From Gammaproteobacteria bacterium (GTDB lineage Bacteria; Pseudomonadota; Gammaproteobacteria; PS1; Pseudothioglobaceae): DNA of 47,510 nucleotides. A program made the translations under genes and the position numbers. The first letter of the stretch is position 1. Every line of letters begins with the position of its first letter. The notes beneath the pieces are model-generated. The model saw only the letters and a list, made by a program, of their open reading frames with translations. It ran no database searches and had not been told where the DNA came from. Location of the stretch: NCBI GenBank assembly GCA_029941485.1, contig JAPYOZ010000002.1, forward strand, positions 1 through 47,510, given 5' to 3'. Shown piece by piece: positions 1-9,488 of this stretch.

Positions 1-677
1 AATTTTTAAAAGATGAATTATCCAAACTACTGATTAAAGATAATCAACTAGATACCGATATTAAGGGAACTTTTGTGATTTTAGTCGTGGGCATTAACGG
101 CGCTGGAAAAACCACCACCATTGGAAAATTGGCTAAATTGTTTCAAAATCAAGGGAAATCAGTCATGCTGGCTGCAGGTGATACTTTCCGAGCAGCGGCG
201 GTTGAGCAGCTTAAAGTTTGGGGTGAGCGTAATGAAATACCGGTGGTTGCCCAAGATACTGGCGCTGATGCGGCTTCGGTAATTTTTGATGCATACGAAT
301 CAGCGCGTGCTAAAAATATTGATATTTTGATTGCTGATACTGCCGGAAGATTGCACACGCAAGGCAATCTGATGCAAGAGTTAGAGAAAATCAAGCGTGT
401 ACTCAAAAAATACAACGAAGATGCCCCACATGAAACCATGCTGGTGATTGACGGTGGCTCGGGGCAAAATGCCATCAATCAAGCGGTTGAGTTCAATAAA
501 GCAATTGATCTCAGTGGTATTAGCATCACCAAACTTGATGGTACCGCCAAAGGCGGTGTGTTGTTTGCCATCTCTGATGAGTTGAAGCTACCTATTCGCT
601 ACATTGGTGTGGGTGAAGGCATTAATGATCTTAAGCCGTTTAAGGCAACGGAGTTTGTTGATGCTTTGTTTGATTAG
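1..677 (+). CDS. ftsY: FtsY, signal recognition particle receptor (5' truncated by window edge)
   Basis: This is the C-terminal NG GTPase domain of the SRP receptor, which docks SRP-ribosome complexes at the inner membrane for co-translational insertion. The open frame runs back to base 3, so the GTG at 75 in the ORF track is an internal codon and the true start lies outside the window. Visible motifs are the P-loop GINGAGKTT, the G2 segment DTFRAAAVEQL, the G3 motif DTAGRL and the G4 motif TKLDGTAKGG. The second glycine-rich motif GVGEGINDLKPF precedes the C-terminus, as in FtsY rather than Ffh (no methionine-rich M domain follows). The acidic N-terminal region is missing only because of the window edge. 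The stop overlaps the convergent oxidoreductase stop by 4 bp. Confidence 0.96.
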   Translation, partial: FLKDELSKLLIKDNQLDTDIKGTFVILVVGINGAGKTTTIGKLAKLFQNQGKSVMLAAGDTFRAAAVEQLKVWGERNEIPVVAQDTGADAASVIFDAYESARAKNIDILIADTAGRLHTQGNLMQELEKIKRVLKKYNEDAPHETMLVIDGGSGQNAINQAVEFNKAIDLSGISITKLDGTAKGGVLFAISDELKLPIRYIGVGEGINDLKPFKATEFVDALFD

Positions 678-1657
678 ACTGAAATTACCAATTTTCCAAT
701 CATACTTCCTTGCTCAATAATTTGATGGGCTTTGGTGATATTTTCCTTATTAATCGGGGAAAAATTCTCAGTCATCGTGGTCACAATTGTTTTGTTGTCA
801 ATTAAATTGGATACCTGATTAAGCAATTCGTGCTGTTTAACCATGTCATCCGTTGTGAACATTGAGCGTGTAAACATCATTTCCCATACCAAAGTGATGC
901 TCTTTGCCTTGAGTAAATTAATGTCGTAATTTCGAGTGGCATTCGCCAACAAACAAATACTGCCTTGTGGTGCAATAATTTGCGCCATGATTTCAAAGTA
1001 CTCGTCAGGATTACCCATGCAAAGAATAAAATCTGGTGCAGTAAGCTTGTTTGCTCTAAATTGCTCGGCCAAGTTGCAATGATCAATCACTGTATCGGCG
1101 CCCATTTGTTTGCACCAATCCCTAGATTCATCACGTGAAGCCGTAGCAATGACGTTTATGCCAATCACTTGCTTAGCAAATTGAATCGCCATGGAGCCTA
1201 CACCACCGGCAGCACCAATTAACAATAAAGTTTTATTTTGGTCTTCCGCGCTAATTTTTAGGCGATGAAATAACGATTCCCAAGCGGTAATGCTGGTGAG
1301 TGGCAATGCGGCGGCTTGTTTAAAATTAAGTGAAGTTGGCTTAATACCAACAATGCGTTCATCGATTAATTGGTGGGTGGCATTCGAGCCATCTCGGGTC
1401 ATATCACCGGCATAAAATACTTCATCGCCTACTTTGAACAAAGAGGTTTGACTGCCAACCTTACGTACAATACCGCAAGCATCAAACCCTAGAATCACCG
1501 GTGTTTCTTGTTTCTTAACAACAGTTTGTTTTATCTTGGTGTCAATTGGATTAATGGAAATGGCTTGAATCTCAACCAATAAATCACGCTCAAGCGGGTT
1601 GGCTATTTTTTTTTCAAAGTTAACAAACTTGATGCCGTTGTAACCAACTGCCTGCAT
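674..1657 (-). CDS. Zinc-type alcohol dehydrogenase-like / quinone oxidoreductase family protein (MDR)
   Basis: This is a 327-residue medium-chain dehydrogenase/reductase. An N-terminal GroES-like domain (VEIQAISINPIDTKI, then LGFDACGIV) is followed by a Rossmann domain with the NAD(P) motif GAAGGVGSMAIQFAK near residue 155. The structural-zinc cysteine cluster and the catalytic zinc ligands of true alcohol dehydrogenases are not evident, so it fits the zinc-free quinone-oxidoreductase side of the family. The substrate cannot be told from sequence. It is the last gene of a leftward hemC-phhB-membrane protein operon, 2 nt after the preceding stop, and it overlaps ftsY tail to tail by 4 bp. Confidence 0.85.
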   Translation of the reverse strand: MQAVGYNGIKFVNFEKKIANPLERDLLVEIQAISINPIDTKIKQTVVKKQETPVILGFDACGIVRKVGSQTSLFKVGDEVFYAGDMTRDGSNATHQLIDERIVGIKPTSLNFKQAAALPLTSITAWESLFHRLKISAEDQNKTLLLIGAAGGVGSMAIQFAKQVIGINVIATASRDESRDWCKQMGADTVIDHCNLAEQFRANKLTAPDFILCMGNPDEYFEIMAQIIAPQGSICLLANATRNYDINLLKAKSITLVWEMMFTRSMFTTDDMVKQHELLNQVSNLIDNKTIVTTMTENFSPINKENITKAHQIIEQGSMIGKLVISV

Positions 1658-1659
1658 GA

Positions 1660-2343
1660 TTATTTACGAGTGTTTTTCTCAATACGCAACATCGCCAACA
1701 TCATCACAAATATAATGAAAATACCTAACATTAAGGCTGCTGCACCTAGTATTGCAAACCCTATTGCCTCGTCTATCGTAATTGAGGCTAGTTTAAATAA
1801 AAAGTATTGTTGTATATTTAATTGCTTGTTTACATCGACTTGTTTGGCAAATTCTTGATCGTGCCATTTAATAAAATTATCGACATTAACCTGTGAACCG
1901 CCAACATCGACCATCTGTTTGATGAGTCGAGCTAATGACTTTGCATAAGCCAATTGCAGTTCTTTAGTGTAAGGATTTGATTTGATTTTTACTAAAATAC
2001 TAACGTTTTGTTTTAAATCCGTTTTATCAATCACATCTTCGGGTAACCTTTCTAAATTAGCAACAATTTTTTCTATGTGAGTATTAAATTCTTGATTGAA
2101 CTTATCTTCCTCTTTAGTATTTAAAGCTTGAATCTCGTCTTTTGTTTGGGCACTAATTGGATTTTGATATTTGGCAAATTCAATCGCCGGAACATTGGAT
2201 TTATTACTTATGCTAGCATTGATTTTGTCGTAACTTATAAAGCTCATCACTACCACTAGTACAAATGCAATCAGTGCAAAAAATAGCCCTAAACGCTGCA
2301 CAATTATAAAAAAGTTTTTTTCAATTGATTTCAACATACTCAT
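1660..2343 (-). CDS. Hypothetical two-helix inner-membrane protein
   Basis: I do not recognise this 227-residue protein. A short cytoplasmic start is followed by a hydrophobic segment at about residues 16-37 (LGLFFALIAFVLVVVMSFIS). A roughly 150-residue hydrophilic, Lys/Asn/Gln-rich region, probably periplasmic, follows. A second strong hydrophobic segment lies at about 192-220 and ends in a basic tail (RIEKNTRK). The topology is therefore two anchors around an extracytoplasmic loop. No enzymatic motif is visible. The start ATG abuts the phhB stop (TAA-ATG) and the downstream oxidoreductase begins 2 nt after its stop, so it is translationally coupled within the hemC operon. No function is assigned. 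Confidence 0.8.
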   Translation of the reverse strand: MSMLKSIEKNFFIIVQRLGLFFALIAFVLVVVMSFISYDKINASISNKSNVPAIEFAKYQNPISAQTKDEIQALNTKEEDKFNQEFNTHIEKIVANLERLPEDVIDKTDLKQNVSILVKIKSNPYTKELQLAYAKSLARLIKQMVDVGGSQVNVDNFIKWHDQEFAKQVDVNKQLNIQQYFLFKLASITIDEAIGFAILGAAALMLGIFIIFVMMLAMLRIEKNTRK

Positions 2344-2625
2344 TTATCCTTTGTTATCCATAATGTTATTAATTTTCTTTGCTAACTCAACATCCAACTC
2401 GGTAATACCACCTTCACTGTGCGTTACCAGATCAATTGTAACGGTTTTATAAACATTTGACCATTCAGGGTGGTGATTCATCTTCTCAGCAACAATAGCC
2501 ACTTGCGACATAAAACCAAACGCTTGAACAAAATTATCCAACACGAACTCTCGATGAAGCTTTCCGTTGACAATTGTCCAGTCTTGTAATTTATCCAATG
2601 CTTTTTGATCAAGTTTAGCGTTCAT
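2344..2625 (-). CDS. phhB: Pterin-4-alpha-carbinolamine dehydratase (PCD/DCoH family)
   Basis: This 93-residue protein is of full family length. It dehydrates 4a-hydroxytetrahydrobiopterin during pterin recycling. The diagnostic motif is EKMNHHPEW, carrying the catalytic His-His-Pro, followed by [14 protein letters not shown] near the C-terminus, a typical PCD ending. It starts 3 nt after the hemC stop and is followed directly by a membrane-protein gene. No aromatic amino acid hydroxylase (phhA), its usual partner, is in the window. Family knowledge allows a role in molybdopterin metabolism instead, which I cannot decide from sequence. Confidence 0.9.
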   Translation of the reverse strand: MNAKLDQKALDKLQDWTIVNGKLHREFVLDNFVQAFGFMSQVAIVAEKMNHHPEWSNVYKTVTIDLVTHSEGGITELDVELAKKINNIMDNKG

Positions 2626-2628
2626 TAC

Positions 2629-3543
2629 TTACCCTTTTAAAATATCTCTTGCTCCGAGTGACAATAATTTATCAGCCAATTCTACTCCTAAAATTTCTGC
2701 CTTAGTAACATCACCACAAACTTGTTGTTTTAAGATGATGCCTGTGTCTACATTACCAACCAAACCAGTGAGTGTCATTTGATCGTTATTAATGGTTGAA
2801 AAACCAGCAATAGGCACTGAACACCCTCCTTCTAGTTTTTCATTCATTGCGCGTTCGGCAACAACTCTTTGCGTGGTATCAACGTCGATCAGCGGTGTAA
2901 TCAGGTCTAAGATTTCCGTGTCATTGGCACGAATTTCAATACCAACTGCTCCTTGTCCTACTGCTGGCAAGCTTTGCTCTGGTGATATTTGTTGTTTAAT
3001 TCTATCTTCAAACCCTAATCGAATTAACCCTGCACAAGCCAAAATAATGGCATCGTACTCACCATCGTCTAATTTCTTAAGTCGTGTATTTACATTGCCA
3101 CGCAAGTCTAAGATTTCTAAATCGGGACGAATGGCCTTGAGCTGCACAATACGGCGCATGGAACATGTGCCCACTTTAGCACCTTGTGGTAAATCATCAA
3201 CCTTATCAAAATTATTAGAAACAAAAGCGTCAAATGGATTTTCACGCTTTAAAATGGCACCCAGTTCAAACCCGGGTGGGATTTCATACGGTACGTCTTT
3301 CATTGAATGCACAGCAATATCAGCATCACCATCAAGCATACCTTGCTCTAACTCTTTGATAAACAAGCCTTTTCCGCCAATTTTTGACAAGGGTGAGTTT
3401 AGTACTTGATCCCCTTTTGTGGTCATTTTAACCAGCTCAACCTTTAGGCCGGGGTGGTGGTATTCTAATCTGGCTTTAACATGTTCAGCTTGCCATAAGG
3501 CTAGTGGACTTTTACGTGTTGCAATTTTTAAAGTTTTATTCAT
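2629..3543 (-). CDS. hemC: Porphobilinogen deaminase (hydroxymethylbilane synthase)
   Basis: HemC polymerises four porphobilinogens into hydroxymethylbilane for haem and sirohaem synthesis in the cytoplasm. The start is set at the ATG at 3543 ([19 protein letters not shown]), giving 304 residues, the normal family size. The ORF track adds 85 unlike residues upstream that belong to antisense of the divergent gene. Motifs seen are the N-terminal [26 protein letters not shown], and the dipyrromethane-cofactor cysteine C241 in [11 protein letters not shown]. It is the first gene of a four-gene leftward operon. The start codon lies only 22 bp from the start of a divergent thioredoxin-like gene, so its promoter must sit inside that gene. 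No strong SD is visible. Confidence 0.97.
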   Translation of the reverse strand: MNKTLKIATRKSPLALWQAEHVKARLEYHHPGLKVELVKMTTKGDQVLNSPLSKIGGKGLFIKELEQGMLDGDADIAVHSMKDVPYEIPPGFELGAILKRENPFDAFVSNNFDKVDDLPQGAKVGTCSMRRIVQLKAIRPDLEILDLRGNVNTRLKKLDDGEYDAIILACAGLIRLGFEDRIKQQISPEQSLPAVGQGAVGIEIRANDTEILDLITPLIDVDTTQRVVAERAMNEKLEGGCSVPIAGFSTINNDQMTLTGLVGNVDTGIILKQQVCGDVTKAEILGVELADKLLSLGARDILKG

Positions 3544-3565
3544 GCTTTGTATTAAAATAGGACAA

Positions 3566-4045
3566 ATGATTCGATACAGTTTATTTTTTTTACTCTTGTT
3601 TTCAAACGTCAGTATAGCTGAAGAGCTCACCCTGCCAGTTGCAAAAGACTTTTTAATGGATTCCCAAAAAGTTTGGAAACAAAAGATCCCTATTTTAATA
3701 ATGTTTTCTATCCCTGACTGTGGATATTGTAAAAAAATCAAAGAAGATGTTTTGAGTCCAATGGCAACAATGGAAGAATATAACAAAAAAATCATCATCC
3801 GTCATATTGACGCCAGTAGTTTTGATGAAATCAACAATTTTTATAACGAAGAGGTTTCTCACAACGAATTTGCCTTTACACGTGCCATTAACTTTTTTCC
3901 AACGGTAGTGCTAGTTGACAATTACGGCTCAACCCTGGGTAAAATTACGGGCGTTCCTAGTGAAGAACTATATTGGACTGATCTAGACGAAGTGATTGAA
4001 AAATCAACCAAAAAATTACATCAACGAATGGGTGCAACCTTATGA
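3566..4045 (+). CDS. Secreted thioredoxin-fold protein (SoxW/thioredoxin-related)
   Basis: With the start at ATG 3566 (AGGA 4-7 nt upstream) this is a 159-residue protein beginning with a signal peptide, [20 protein letters not shown], so it is probably periplasmic. A thioredoxin-like fold follows, with the redox pair C52-G-Y-C55 in [13 protein letters not shown] and a cis-proline-type segment [14 protein letters not shown]. It most resembles thioredoxin-related proteins (COG2143/SoxW-like), which act as disulfide reductases or isomerases. The client is unknown, although a sulfur oxidiser would use such proteins to keep Sox or cytochrome c thiols reduced. The ORF-track start at 3419 is rejected because it would run through hemC. 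The stop overlaps the argH start (ATGA). Confidence 0.83.
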   Translation: MIRYSLFFLLLFSNVSIAEELTLPVAKDFLMDSQKVWKQKIPILIMFSIPDCGYCKKIKEDVLSPMATMEEYNKKIIIRHIDASSFDEINNFYNEEVSHNEFAFTRAINFFPTVVLVDNYGSTLGKITGVPSEELYWTDLDEVIEKSTKKLHQRMGATL

Positions 4046-5427
4046 CAACAAAAACTAACCAATCTTGGGGTGGACGCTTTAACGAACCGACTGATGAGTT
4101 TGTGAAGATTTTTGGCGCCTCGGTGTTTTTTGATAAAATTCTTGCGCCGTATGACATTCAGGGCTCTATCGCACATGCAACAATGCTTAGTGAAGTAGGT
4201 ATTCTCACGGCAGAAGAAAAAGACCAAGTCATTAAAGGGCTTAATCAAATTTCAGATGAAATTAATGCAGGAGAATTCGAATGGTCAGTTGCACTAGAAG
4301 ATGTGCACATGAATATCGAATCTCGTCTGACTGAAATTTGTGGTGATGCCGGCAAAAAACTTCACACTGGTCGTTCACGTAATGACCAAGTAGCTACTGA
4401 TATTCGCCTTTATTTACGTGATCAAATCGATATGGTCGCCGATGAAATCAAACGTTTGCAATCAGCACTACTTGACTTAGCTGAAAAAGAAGCTGGAACG
4501 ATTTTGCCGGGCTTTACTCACTTACAAGCTGCACAACCAATTAGCTTTGGACACCACATGATGGCCTATTTTGAAATGCTATCACGTGACGTTGAACGTC
4601 TAGTTGATGCTCAAAAGCGTGTTAATACAATGCCACTGGGTAGCGCTGCATTAGCAGGCACAACTTATCCGATTAATCGTGAGCGTACGGCTGAACTATT
4701 AGGTTTTGAGCGTATTTGCACCAACTCGCTTGATGGTGTGAGTGATCGAGATTTTGCTATTGAGTTCTTATCGGCGGCCAGTATTACTATGATGCACTTA
4801 TCGCGTTTTTCAGAAGAGCTAATTTTATGGTCAAGTGCGCAATTTGATTTTATCGAACTGCCAGACAGCTTCTGTACAGGTTCATCGATTATGCCGCAGA
4901 AGAAAAATCCTGATGTGCCAGAATTAGTCCGTGGAAAAACTGGCCGTGTGTATGGCAACCTGACTTCATTATTAACCATTATGAAGGCTCAGCCACTTGC
5001 TTACAACAAAGACAACCAAGAAGACAAAGAGCCACTGTTTGATACAGTTGACACACTAAAGGCTTGCTTACGCGTGTTTGCCGATATGGTGCCAACCATT
5101 GAAACCAAGCGCGACAACATGTATAACTCAACTAAAAAAGGTTATACCACTGCAACTGATTTGGCCGATTATCTGGTTAAAAAAGGCCTGCCATTCCGTG
5201 ATGCGCATGAGGTGGTAGGCCAGTCGGTTTCTTATGGCATTGAACACCAAAAAGATCTTAGCGAGTTAAGCCTGGAAGAATTGCAAGTGTTTGATGATCG
5301 CATTGAAAACGATGTGTTTGACATACTCTCTTTAGAGGGTTCACTTTGTGCGCGTGATCATCTAGGTGCGACTGCACCCAATCAAGTTAAAGCCGCGATA
5401 AAAACTGCTCGAAAATCTCTAAAATAA
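4042..5427 (+). CDS. argH: Argininosuccinate lyase
   Basis: ArgH cleaves argininosuccinate to arginine and fumarate, the last step of arginine synthesis, as a cytoplasmic tetramer. It is 461 residues, the usual length. It starts [19 protein letters not shown] and contains [24 protein letters not shown], and the family signature [12 protein letters not shown] at about residue 280 carrying the catalytic serine. The start ATG overlaps the stop of the upstream thioredoxin-like gene by 4 nt, and its stop overlaps the fmt start (TAATG), so the three genes are very likely co-transcribed and translationally coupled. Confidence 0.98.
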   Translation: MTTKTNQSWGGRFNEPTDEFVKIFGASVFFDKILAPYDIQGSIAHATMLSEVGILTAEEKDQVIKGLNQISDEINAGEFEWSVALEDVHMNIESRLTEICGDAGKKLHTGRSRNDQVATDIRLYLRDQIDMVADEIKRLQSALLDLAEKEAGTILPGFTHLQAAQPISFGHHMMAYFEMLSRDVERLVDAQKRVNTMPLGSAALAGTTYPINRERTAELLGFERICTNSLDGVSDRDFAIEFLSAASITMMHLSRFSEELILWSSAQFDFIELPDSFCTGSSIMPQKKNPDVPELVRGKTGRVYGNLTSLLTIMKAQPLAYNKDNQEDKEPLFDTVDTLKACLRVFADMVPTIETKRDNMYNSTKKGYTTATDLADYLVKKGLPFRDAHEVVGQSVSYGIEHQKDLSELSLEELQVFDDRIENDVFDILSLEGSLCARDHLGATAPNQVKAAIKTARKSLK

Positions 5428-6371
5428 TGCATTCTAAAAGTATGCGTATTGTATTTGCAGGCACGCCTGATTTTTCTGTTGGTGTTCTAGAATCACTCAT
5501 TAATGCAGGGCATGATATTAAAGGCGTCTACTGTCAGCCGGATCGCCCAAAAGGTCGTGGTCGTGTACTGAGCGCTTGCCCAGTAAAAGAAAAAGCACTA
5601 GAACACAATCTGGCTATCTTTCAACCTGAAAGCTTAAAAGATGAAGCCGAACAACAAATTTTGGCCAGCCTTAATGCGGATATCATGGTGGTAGTAGCCT
5701 ATGGGCAGCTCTTACCCAAAGTTGTATTAGAAACACCTAAATATGGCTGTCTCAATATTCATGCATCGCTATTACCACGTTGGCGTGGTGCGGCCCCTAT
5801 TCAACGCGCAATCTTAGCAGGTGATACACAAACCGGTATAGGTATCATGCAAATGAATGAAGGGCTAGATACCGGTGATATTCTGCTAGAAAAAACTTGC
5901 GCCATTACCAAGTCCGACACAGCGCAATCTCTACATGATAAATTAGCCATTCTTGGTGCACAAGGTATTATCGAGGCCCTTGAAAATCTTGAACAGCTCA
6001 CACCTACTGTTCAAGATGAGGCTGGTATCACCTATGCCAAAAAACTAAGCAAAGATGAAGCTTGGATAGACTGGAATAAATCCGCAGTTGAAATCAGCCA
6101 ACAAATCAGAGCCTTTAACCCCTACCCCATTGCTCAGGCCAATGCAACAAGCAACAAGTTCGATAATAAGGTTTTACGTATTTTATCTGCAAGTATTATA
6201 GACAAGGCCTATAACCAGAAACCAGGTGAAGTAATTGAATGCACCAAAGGTGTTTGCCATGTAGCAACTGGTGATGATGTATTGAACTTAGAGAAAGTTC
6301 AATTAGCTGGCAAAAAAGTAGTTGATATTAAAGATTTTACTAATGCTTATAATTTAACAAAACTAAGCTGA
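5427..6371 (+). CDS. fmt: Methionyl-tRNA formyltransferase
   Basis: Fmt formylates initiator Met-tRNA using 10-formyltetrahydrofolate. It is 314 residues from the ATG that overlaps the argH stop (TAATG). A second ATG at 5442 gives the more canonical start MRIVFAGTPDFS and is a real alternative. Motifs are the folate/formyl-transfer site NIHASLLPRWRGAAPIQRAI and GIGIMQMNEGLDTGDIL, with a C-terminal tRNA-binding domain (AFNPYPIAQA). The usual partner def is not adjacent. The last 25 bp overlap the 3' end of the convergent trmL, leaving no space for a terminator between them. Confidence 0.97.
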   Translation: MHSKSMRIVFAGTPDFSVGVLESLINAGHDIKGVYCQPDRPKGRGRVLSACPVKEKALEHNLAIFQPESLKDEAEQQILASLNADIMVVVAYGQLLPKVVLETPKYGCLNIHASLLPRWRGAAPIQRAILAGDTQTGIGIMQMNEGLDTGDILLEKTCAITKSDTAQSLHDKLAILGAQGIIEALENLEQLTPTVQDEAGITYAKKLSKDEAWIDWNKSAVEISQQIRAFNPYPIAQANATSNKFDNKVLRILSASIIDKAYNQKPGEVIECTKGVCHVATGDDVLNLEKVQLAGKKVVDIKDFTNAYNLTKLS

Positions 6372-6799
6372 CGCCAGGCTTCATAAGCCACAATAGAAAC
6401 ACAGTTCGACAAATTCAAACTACGTGAACCCGCTTGCATTGGCAGTGTGATCCCTGGATATTGATTCAATATTTCTTGTGGAAGACCTCGTGTCTCTGGG
6501 CCAAATAAAAATGAATCACCGCTTTGGTATTCAATATCTGTATAGCTTGTTTTTACTTTCGAGCTCACTGCAAACAATCGATCAGGCTTGGCTCTGGCCA
6601 AATAATCTTCAAAATTTTCATATTCAGTTACTTTTGCTAACTCTTTGTAGTCTAGCCCAGCACGACGCAAACGCTTGTCAGTAATTTCAAAACCAAAAGG
6701 TTTGATTAAATGCAAGCTTGCACCCATATTTGCAGACAAACGAATTAAGCTACCTGTGTTGTTGGGAATCTCTGGTTCGAATAATACTAAATTTAACAT
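6347..6799 (-). CDS. trmL: tRNA (cytidine/uridine-34-2'-O)-methyltransferase TrmL
   Basis: This is a 150-residue SPOUT methyltransferase that 2'-O-methylates the wobble base of certain tRNA-Leu isoacceptors, using S-adenosylmethionine. Family motifs are the N-terminal LFEPEIPNNTGSLIRL, then LFGPETRGLP, and the knot-forming C-terminal PMQAGSRSLNLSNCVSIVAYE. The length is normal. It converges on fmt with a 25-bp coding overlap. Upstream it faces clpB across about 80 bp that holds the clpB heat-shock-type promoter. Confidence 0.95.
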   Translation of the reverse strand: MLNLVLFEPEIPNNTGSLIRLSANMGASLHLIKPFGFEITDKRLRRAGLDYKELAKVTEYENFEDYLARAKPDRLFAVSSKVKTSYTDIEYQSGDSFLFGPETRGLPQEILNQYPGITLPMQAGSRSLNLSNCVSIVAYEAWRQLSFVKL

Positions 6800-6814
6800 A
6801 ATATTTTATTTTTA

Positions 6815-6845
6815 CCCTTGAATAAGCGGACATCATCCCATAAAT
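6815..6845 (+). promoter_or_regulatory. Sigma-32-like (heat shock) promoter for clpB
   Basis: The -35-like CCCTTGAA is followed after 13 nt by TCCCATAAAT. This closely matches the gammaproteobacterial RpoH consensus (CCCTTGAA, 13-17 nt, CCCCATNTA). It predicts a transcript start near 6850, about 30 nt before the clpB ATG. It lies just downstream of an ordinary heat-shock chaperone arrangement. Seen by eye only, with no scoring run. Confidence 0.75.
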
Positions 6846-6881
6846 AGAGGTTAACTTAATAAAAAACAATCGAGTAAATTG

Positions 6882-9440
6882 ATGGACATTAATAAATTAA
6901 CCTCACAATTCCAACAAGACTTGGGCGCTGCGCAATCCATTGCCACTCAGCATAATCACACTGTGATCGAGCCGATTCATGTACTCAAAACTATGATTCA
7001 AAATGGTGAAAGTAGTGTTAGAAATTTGCTTACACAGACTAAAGTGGATTTGCCAAAAGTCAGCCAACAATTAGACCAAGCCATTGATGCTTTGGCTAAA
7101 GTAAGCAGCCCAAATGGTGATGTTAATATTTCACAAAATTTATTACGTTTGTTGAACCAAGCTGATAAATTAGCGATTGATCGAGGTGATGCTTATTTAT
7201 CAACCGAATTATTTCTACTGGCAATTATAGAAAGCAATGACACGGCCAGTAAAATTTTAAAAGATTGTGGTGCTGACAAGAAAAACCTAAGCACTGCTAT
7301 TGATACCCTTAGAGGAGGCGAAAGCGTGAATGATCAAAATGCAGAAACACAAAGAGATGCACTGAATAAATACACACAAGACTTAACTCAGCTAGCCATT
7401 GATGGCAAACTCGATCCAGTCATTGGTCGCGACGGTGAAATCCGGCGTGCGATTCAAGTATTGCAACGCCGTACTAAGAATAATCCAGTACTCATCGGTG
7501 AGCCCGGTGTCGGTAAAACTGCCATTGTTGAAGGCTTGGCACAGCGCATAATCAACGGTGAAGTCCCCGAAGGAGTTAAAGGAAAACGTGTGTTGTCACT
7601 AGACATGGCGGCACTGGTTGCTGGTGCAAAATATCGAGGAGAATTTGAAGAACGCTTAAAAGCCGTCCTTAAAGATTTAGAAACCGAACAAGGTCAAGTG
7701 ATTTTGTTTATTGATGAGCTTCATACCATGGTTGGTGCGGGAAAATCTGATGGCGCGATGGATGCAGGCAACATGCTAAAACCAGCATTGGCTCGCGGTG
7801 ACTTACATTGTATGGGCGCTACCACCTTAGATGAATACCGTCAGTACATTGAAAAAGACTCGGCACTCGAACGTCGTTTCCAAAAAGTATTAGTTGACGA
7901 GCCTACCGAAGAAGACACCATTGCCATCTTGCGCGGTTTGAAAGAAAAATACGAAGTCCACCATGGTGTTGAAATTACCGATCCTGCTATTATCGCAGCG
8001 GTTACTTATTCAACTCGCTACATCACGGACCGCCAACTACCCGACAAAGCGATTGATTTGATTGATGAGGCGGCCTCACAAATCCGCATGGAAATTGATT
8101 CAAAACCAGAATCAATGGACAAGCTCGATCGTAAGTTGGTACAACTCAAAATCGAACGAATGGCACTTAAAAAAGAGAAGGATAAAGCGTCTAAAGAACG
8201 ACTCAAAGAGATAGAAAATGTCATTAACAACCTTGAAAAGGAATACTCTGATCTTGAAGAAATATGGAAAAAAGAAAAATCCATGGTGCAGGGTGCACAA
8301 CACTTAAAAGAAGAACTTGAGCAAGCTAAAACCGACCTTGAAACAGCACATCGTAATAACGATTTAGCGAAAATGAGTGAATTGCAATACGGTGTCATTC
8401 CAGAATTAGAGAATAAAATTACCCAAGCTGAAAATGCCGATACCGAAAGCATGACTCTACTAAGAAACAAAGTCACGGAAGATGAAATCGCCCACATTGT
8501 TGCTCGTTGGACTGGAATTCCAGTGGATAAAATGATGGAAGGTGAAAAAGACAAACTCCTGCAAATGGAAAAAACTATCCACAAACGCCTAGTTGGTCAA
8601 GACAAAGCAGTCAAGGTAATTTCTGATGCAGTTCGTCGCTCACGTGCTGGATTGTCCGATCCTAATCGTCCCGATGGATCGTTTCTATTCATGGGTCCTA
8701 CCGGTGTTGGTAAAACTGAGCTGACTAAAGCTTTGGCAGATTTCTTGTTTGATACTGAACAAGCCATCGTGCGCGTGGACATGAGTGAGTTCATGGAAAA
8801 ACATTCGGTTTCACGTTTGATTGGCGCGCCTCCGGGCTATGTTGGTTATGAACAAGGCGGTGTATTGACTGAAGCTGTGCGTCGCAAACCTTATTCAATT
8901 ATTCTACTTGATGAAATTGAAAAAGCACATCCTGATGTTTTTAATATACTACTGCAAGTTTTAGACGACGGTCGCTTAACCGATGGTCAAGGTCGCACGG
9001 TTGATTTTAAAAACACGGTGATTGTAATGACTTCTAATTTAGGTTCGCATCTGATCCAAGAGAACCCAGGCAAAGACATGAGTGCAGAGCTAACCAAGCT
9101 TGTTGGAGAACATTTTAGACCCGAGTTTGTGAATCGTATTGATGAAATTGTTACCTTTAATAATCTTGAAAAAGAGCAAATCAAAGGCATTGCCGATATT
9201 CAAATTCAAATCTTACAATCGCGTTTATCCGATCTTAACCTTAAGTTAGAAATGAGCGATAAAGCTATGACAATGATTGTTGATAGAGGTTATGACCCAG
9301 TGTTTGGTGCACGACCACTGAAACGCACCATTCAACAGTTATTAGAAAATCCTTTATCACAGAAAATACTAGCTGGAGAATTCCTACCAGGATCAACCAT
9401 TCATGCAAACGTTAGTAATGATGAAATAGTGTTTTCTTAA
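6882..9440 (+). CDS. clpB: ClpB disaggregase (Hsp104 family AAA+ chaperone)
   Basis: ClpB extracts polypeptides from aggregates together with DnaK. The start is the ATG at 6882 rather than the in-frame TTG at 6879 used by the ORF track, giving 852 residues, typical for the family. The order is an N-terminal Clp repeat domain (about 1-145), then NBD1 with Walker A GEPGVGKT and Walker [12 protein letters not shown] coiled-coil middle domain rich in Lys/Glu (about 410-525) follows, then NBD2 with [29 protein letters not shown], and sensor-2 GARPLKRTI near the end. The middle domain distinguishes it from ClpA/ClpC. The upstream promoter looks like an RpoH site. Confidence 0.98.
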   Translation: MDINKLTSQFQQDLGAAQSIATQHNHTVIEPIHVLKTMIQNGESSVRNLLTQTKVDLPKVSQQLDQAIDALAKVSSPNGDVNISQNLLRLLNQADKLAIDRGDAYLSTELFLLAIIESNDTASKILKDCGADKKNLSTAIDTLRGGESVNDQNAETQRDALNKYTQDLTQLAIDGKLDPVIGRDGEIRRAIQVLQRRTKNNPVLIGEPGVGKTAIVEGLAQRIINGEVPEGVKGKRVLSLDMAALVAGAKYRGEFEERLKAVLKDLETEQGQVILFIDELHTMVGAGKSDGAMDAGNMLKPALARGDLHCMGATTLDEYRQYIEKDSALERRFQKVLVDEPTEEDTIAILRGLKEKYEVHHGVEITDPAIIAAVTYSTRYITDRQLPDKAIDLIDEAASQIRMEIDSKPESMDKLDRKLVQLKIERMALKKEKDKASKERLKEIENVINNLEKEYSDLEEIWKKEKSMVQGAQHLKEELEQAKTDLETAHRNNDLAKMSELQYGVIPELENKITQAENADTESMTLLRNKVTEDEIAHIVARWTGIPVDKMMEGEKDKLLQMEKTIHKRLVGQDKAVKVISDAVRRSRAGLSDPNRPDGSFLFMGPTGVGKTELTKALADFLFDTEQAIVRVDMSEFMEKHSVSRLIGAPPGYVGYEQGGVLTEAVRRKPYSIILLDEIEKAHPDVFNILLQVLDDGRLTDGQGRTVDFKNTVIVMTSNLGSHLIQENPGKDMSAELTKLVGEHFRPEFVNRIDEIVTFNNLEKEQIKGIADIQIQILQSRLSDLNLKLEMSDKAMTMIVDRGYDPVFGARPLKRTIQQLLENPLSQKILAGEFLPGSTIHANVSNDEIVFS

Positions 9441-9472
9441 GGACACAACCTCCCCTATCTTTCATAGAGATT

Positions 9473-9480
9473 GATATAAT
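9473..9480 (+). promoter_or_regulatory. Extended -10 element before rnfE
   Basis: A perfect extended -10 sequence TGATATAAT (9472-9480) ends 8 nt before the rnfE start codon. No good -35 is visible, as is usual for extended -10 promoters. Transcription would begin at about 9487-9489, essentially at the ATG. Confidence 0.55.
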
Positions 9481-9488
9481 CAAGCCCT

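Noticed and set aside
2792-3409. 205-residue plus-strand ORF inside hemC
   Set aside because: Antisense shadow of a conserved enzyme with no recognisable domain.
3543-3798. 85-residue N-terminal extension of HemC in the ORF track
   Set aside because: The extension is antisense to the thioredoxin-like gene and unlike any Hem[16 protein letters not shown] at 3543 is the canonical start.
8018-8584. 188-residue minus-strand ORF inside clpB
   Set aside because: Antisense of the ClpB coiled-coil domain; Ser/Leu-rich composition is an artefact of the Lys/Glu-rich sense strand.
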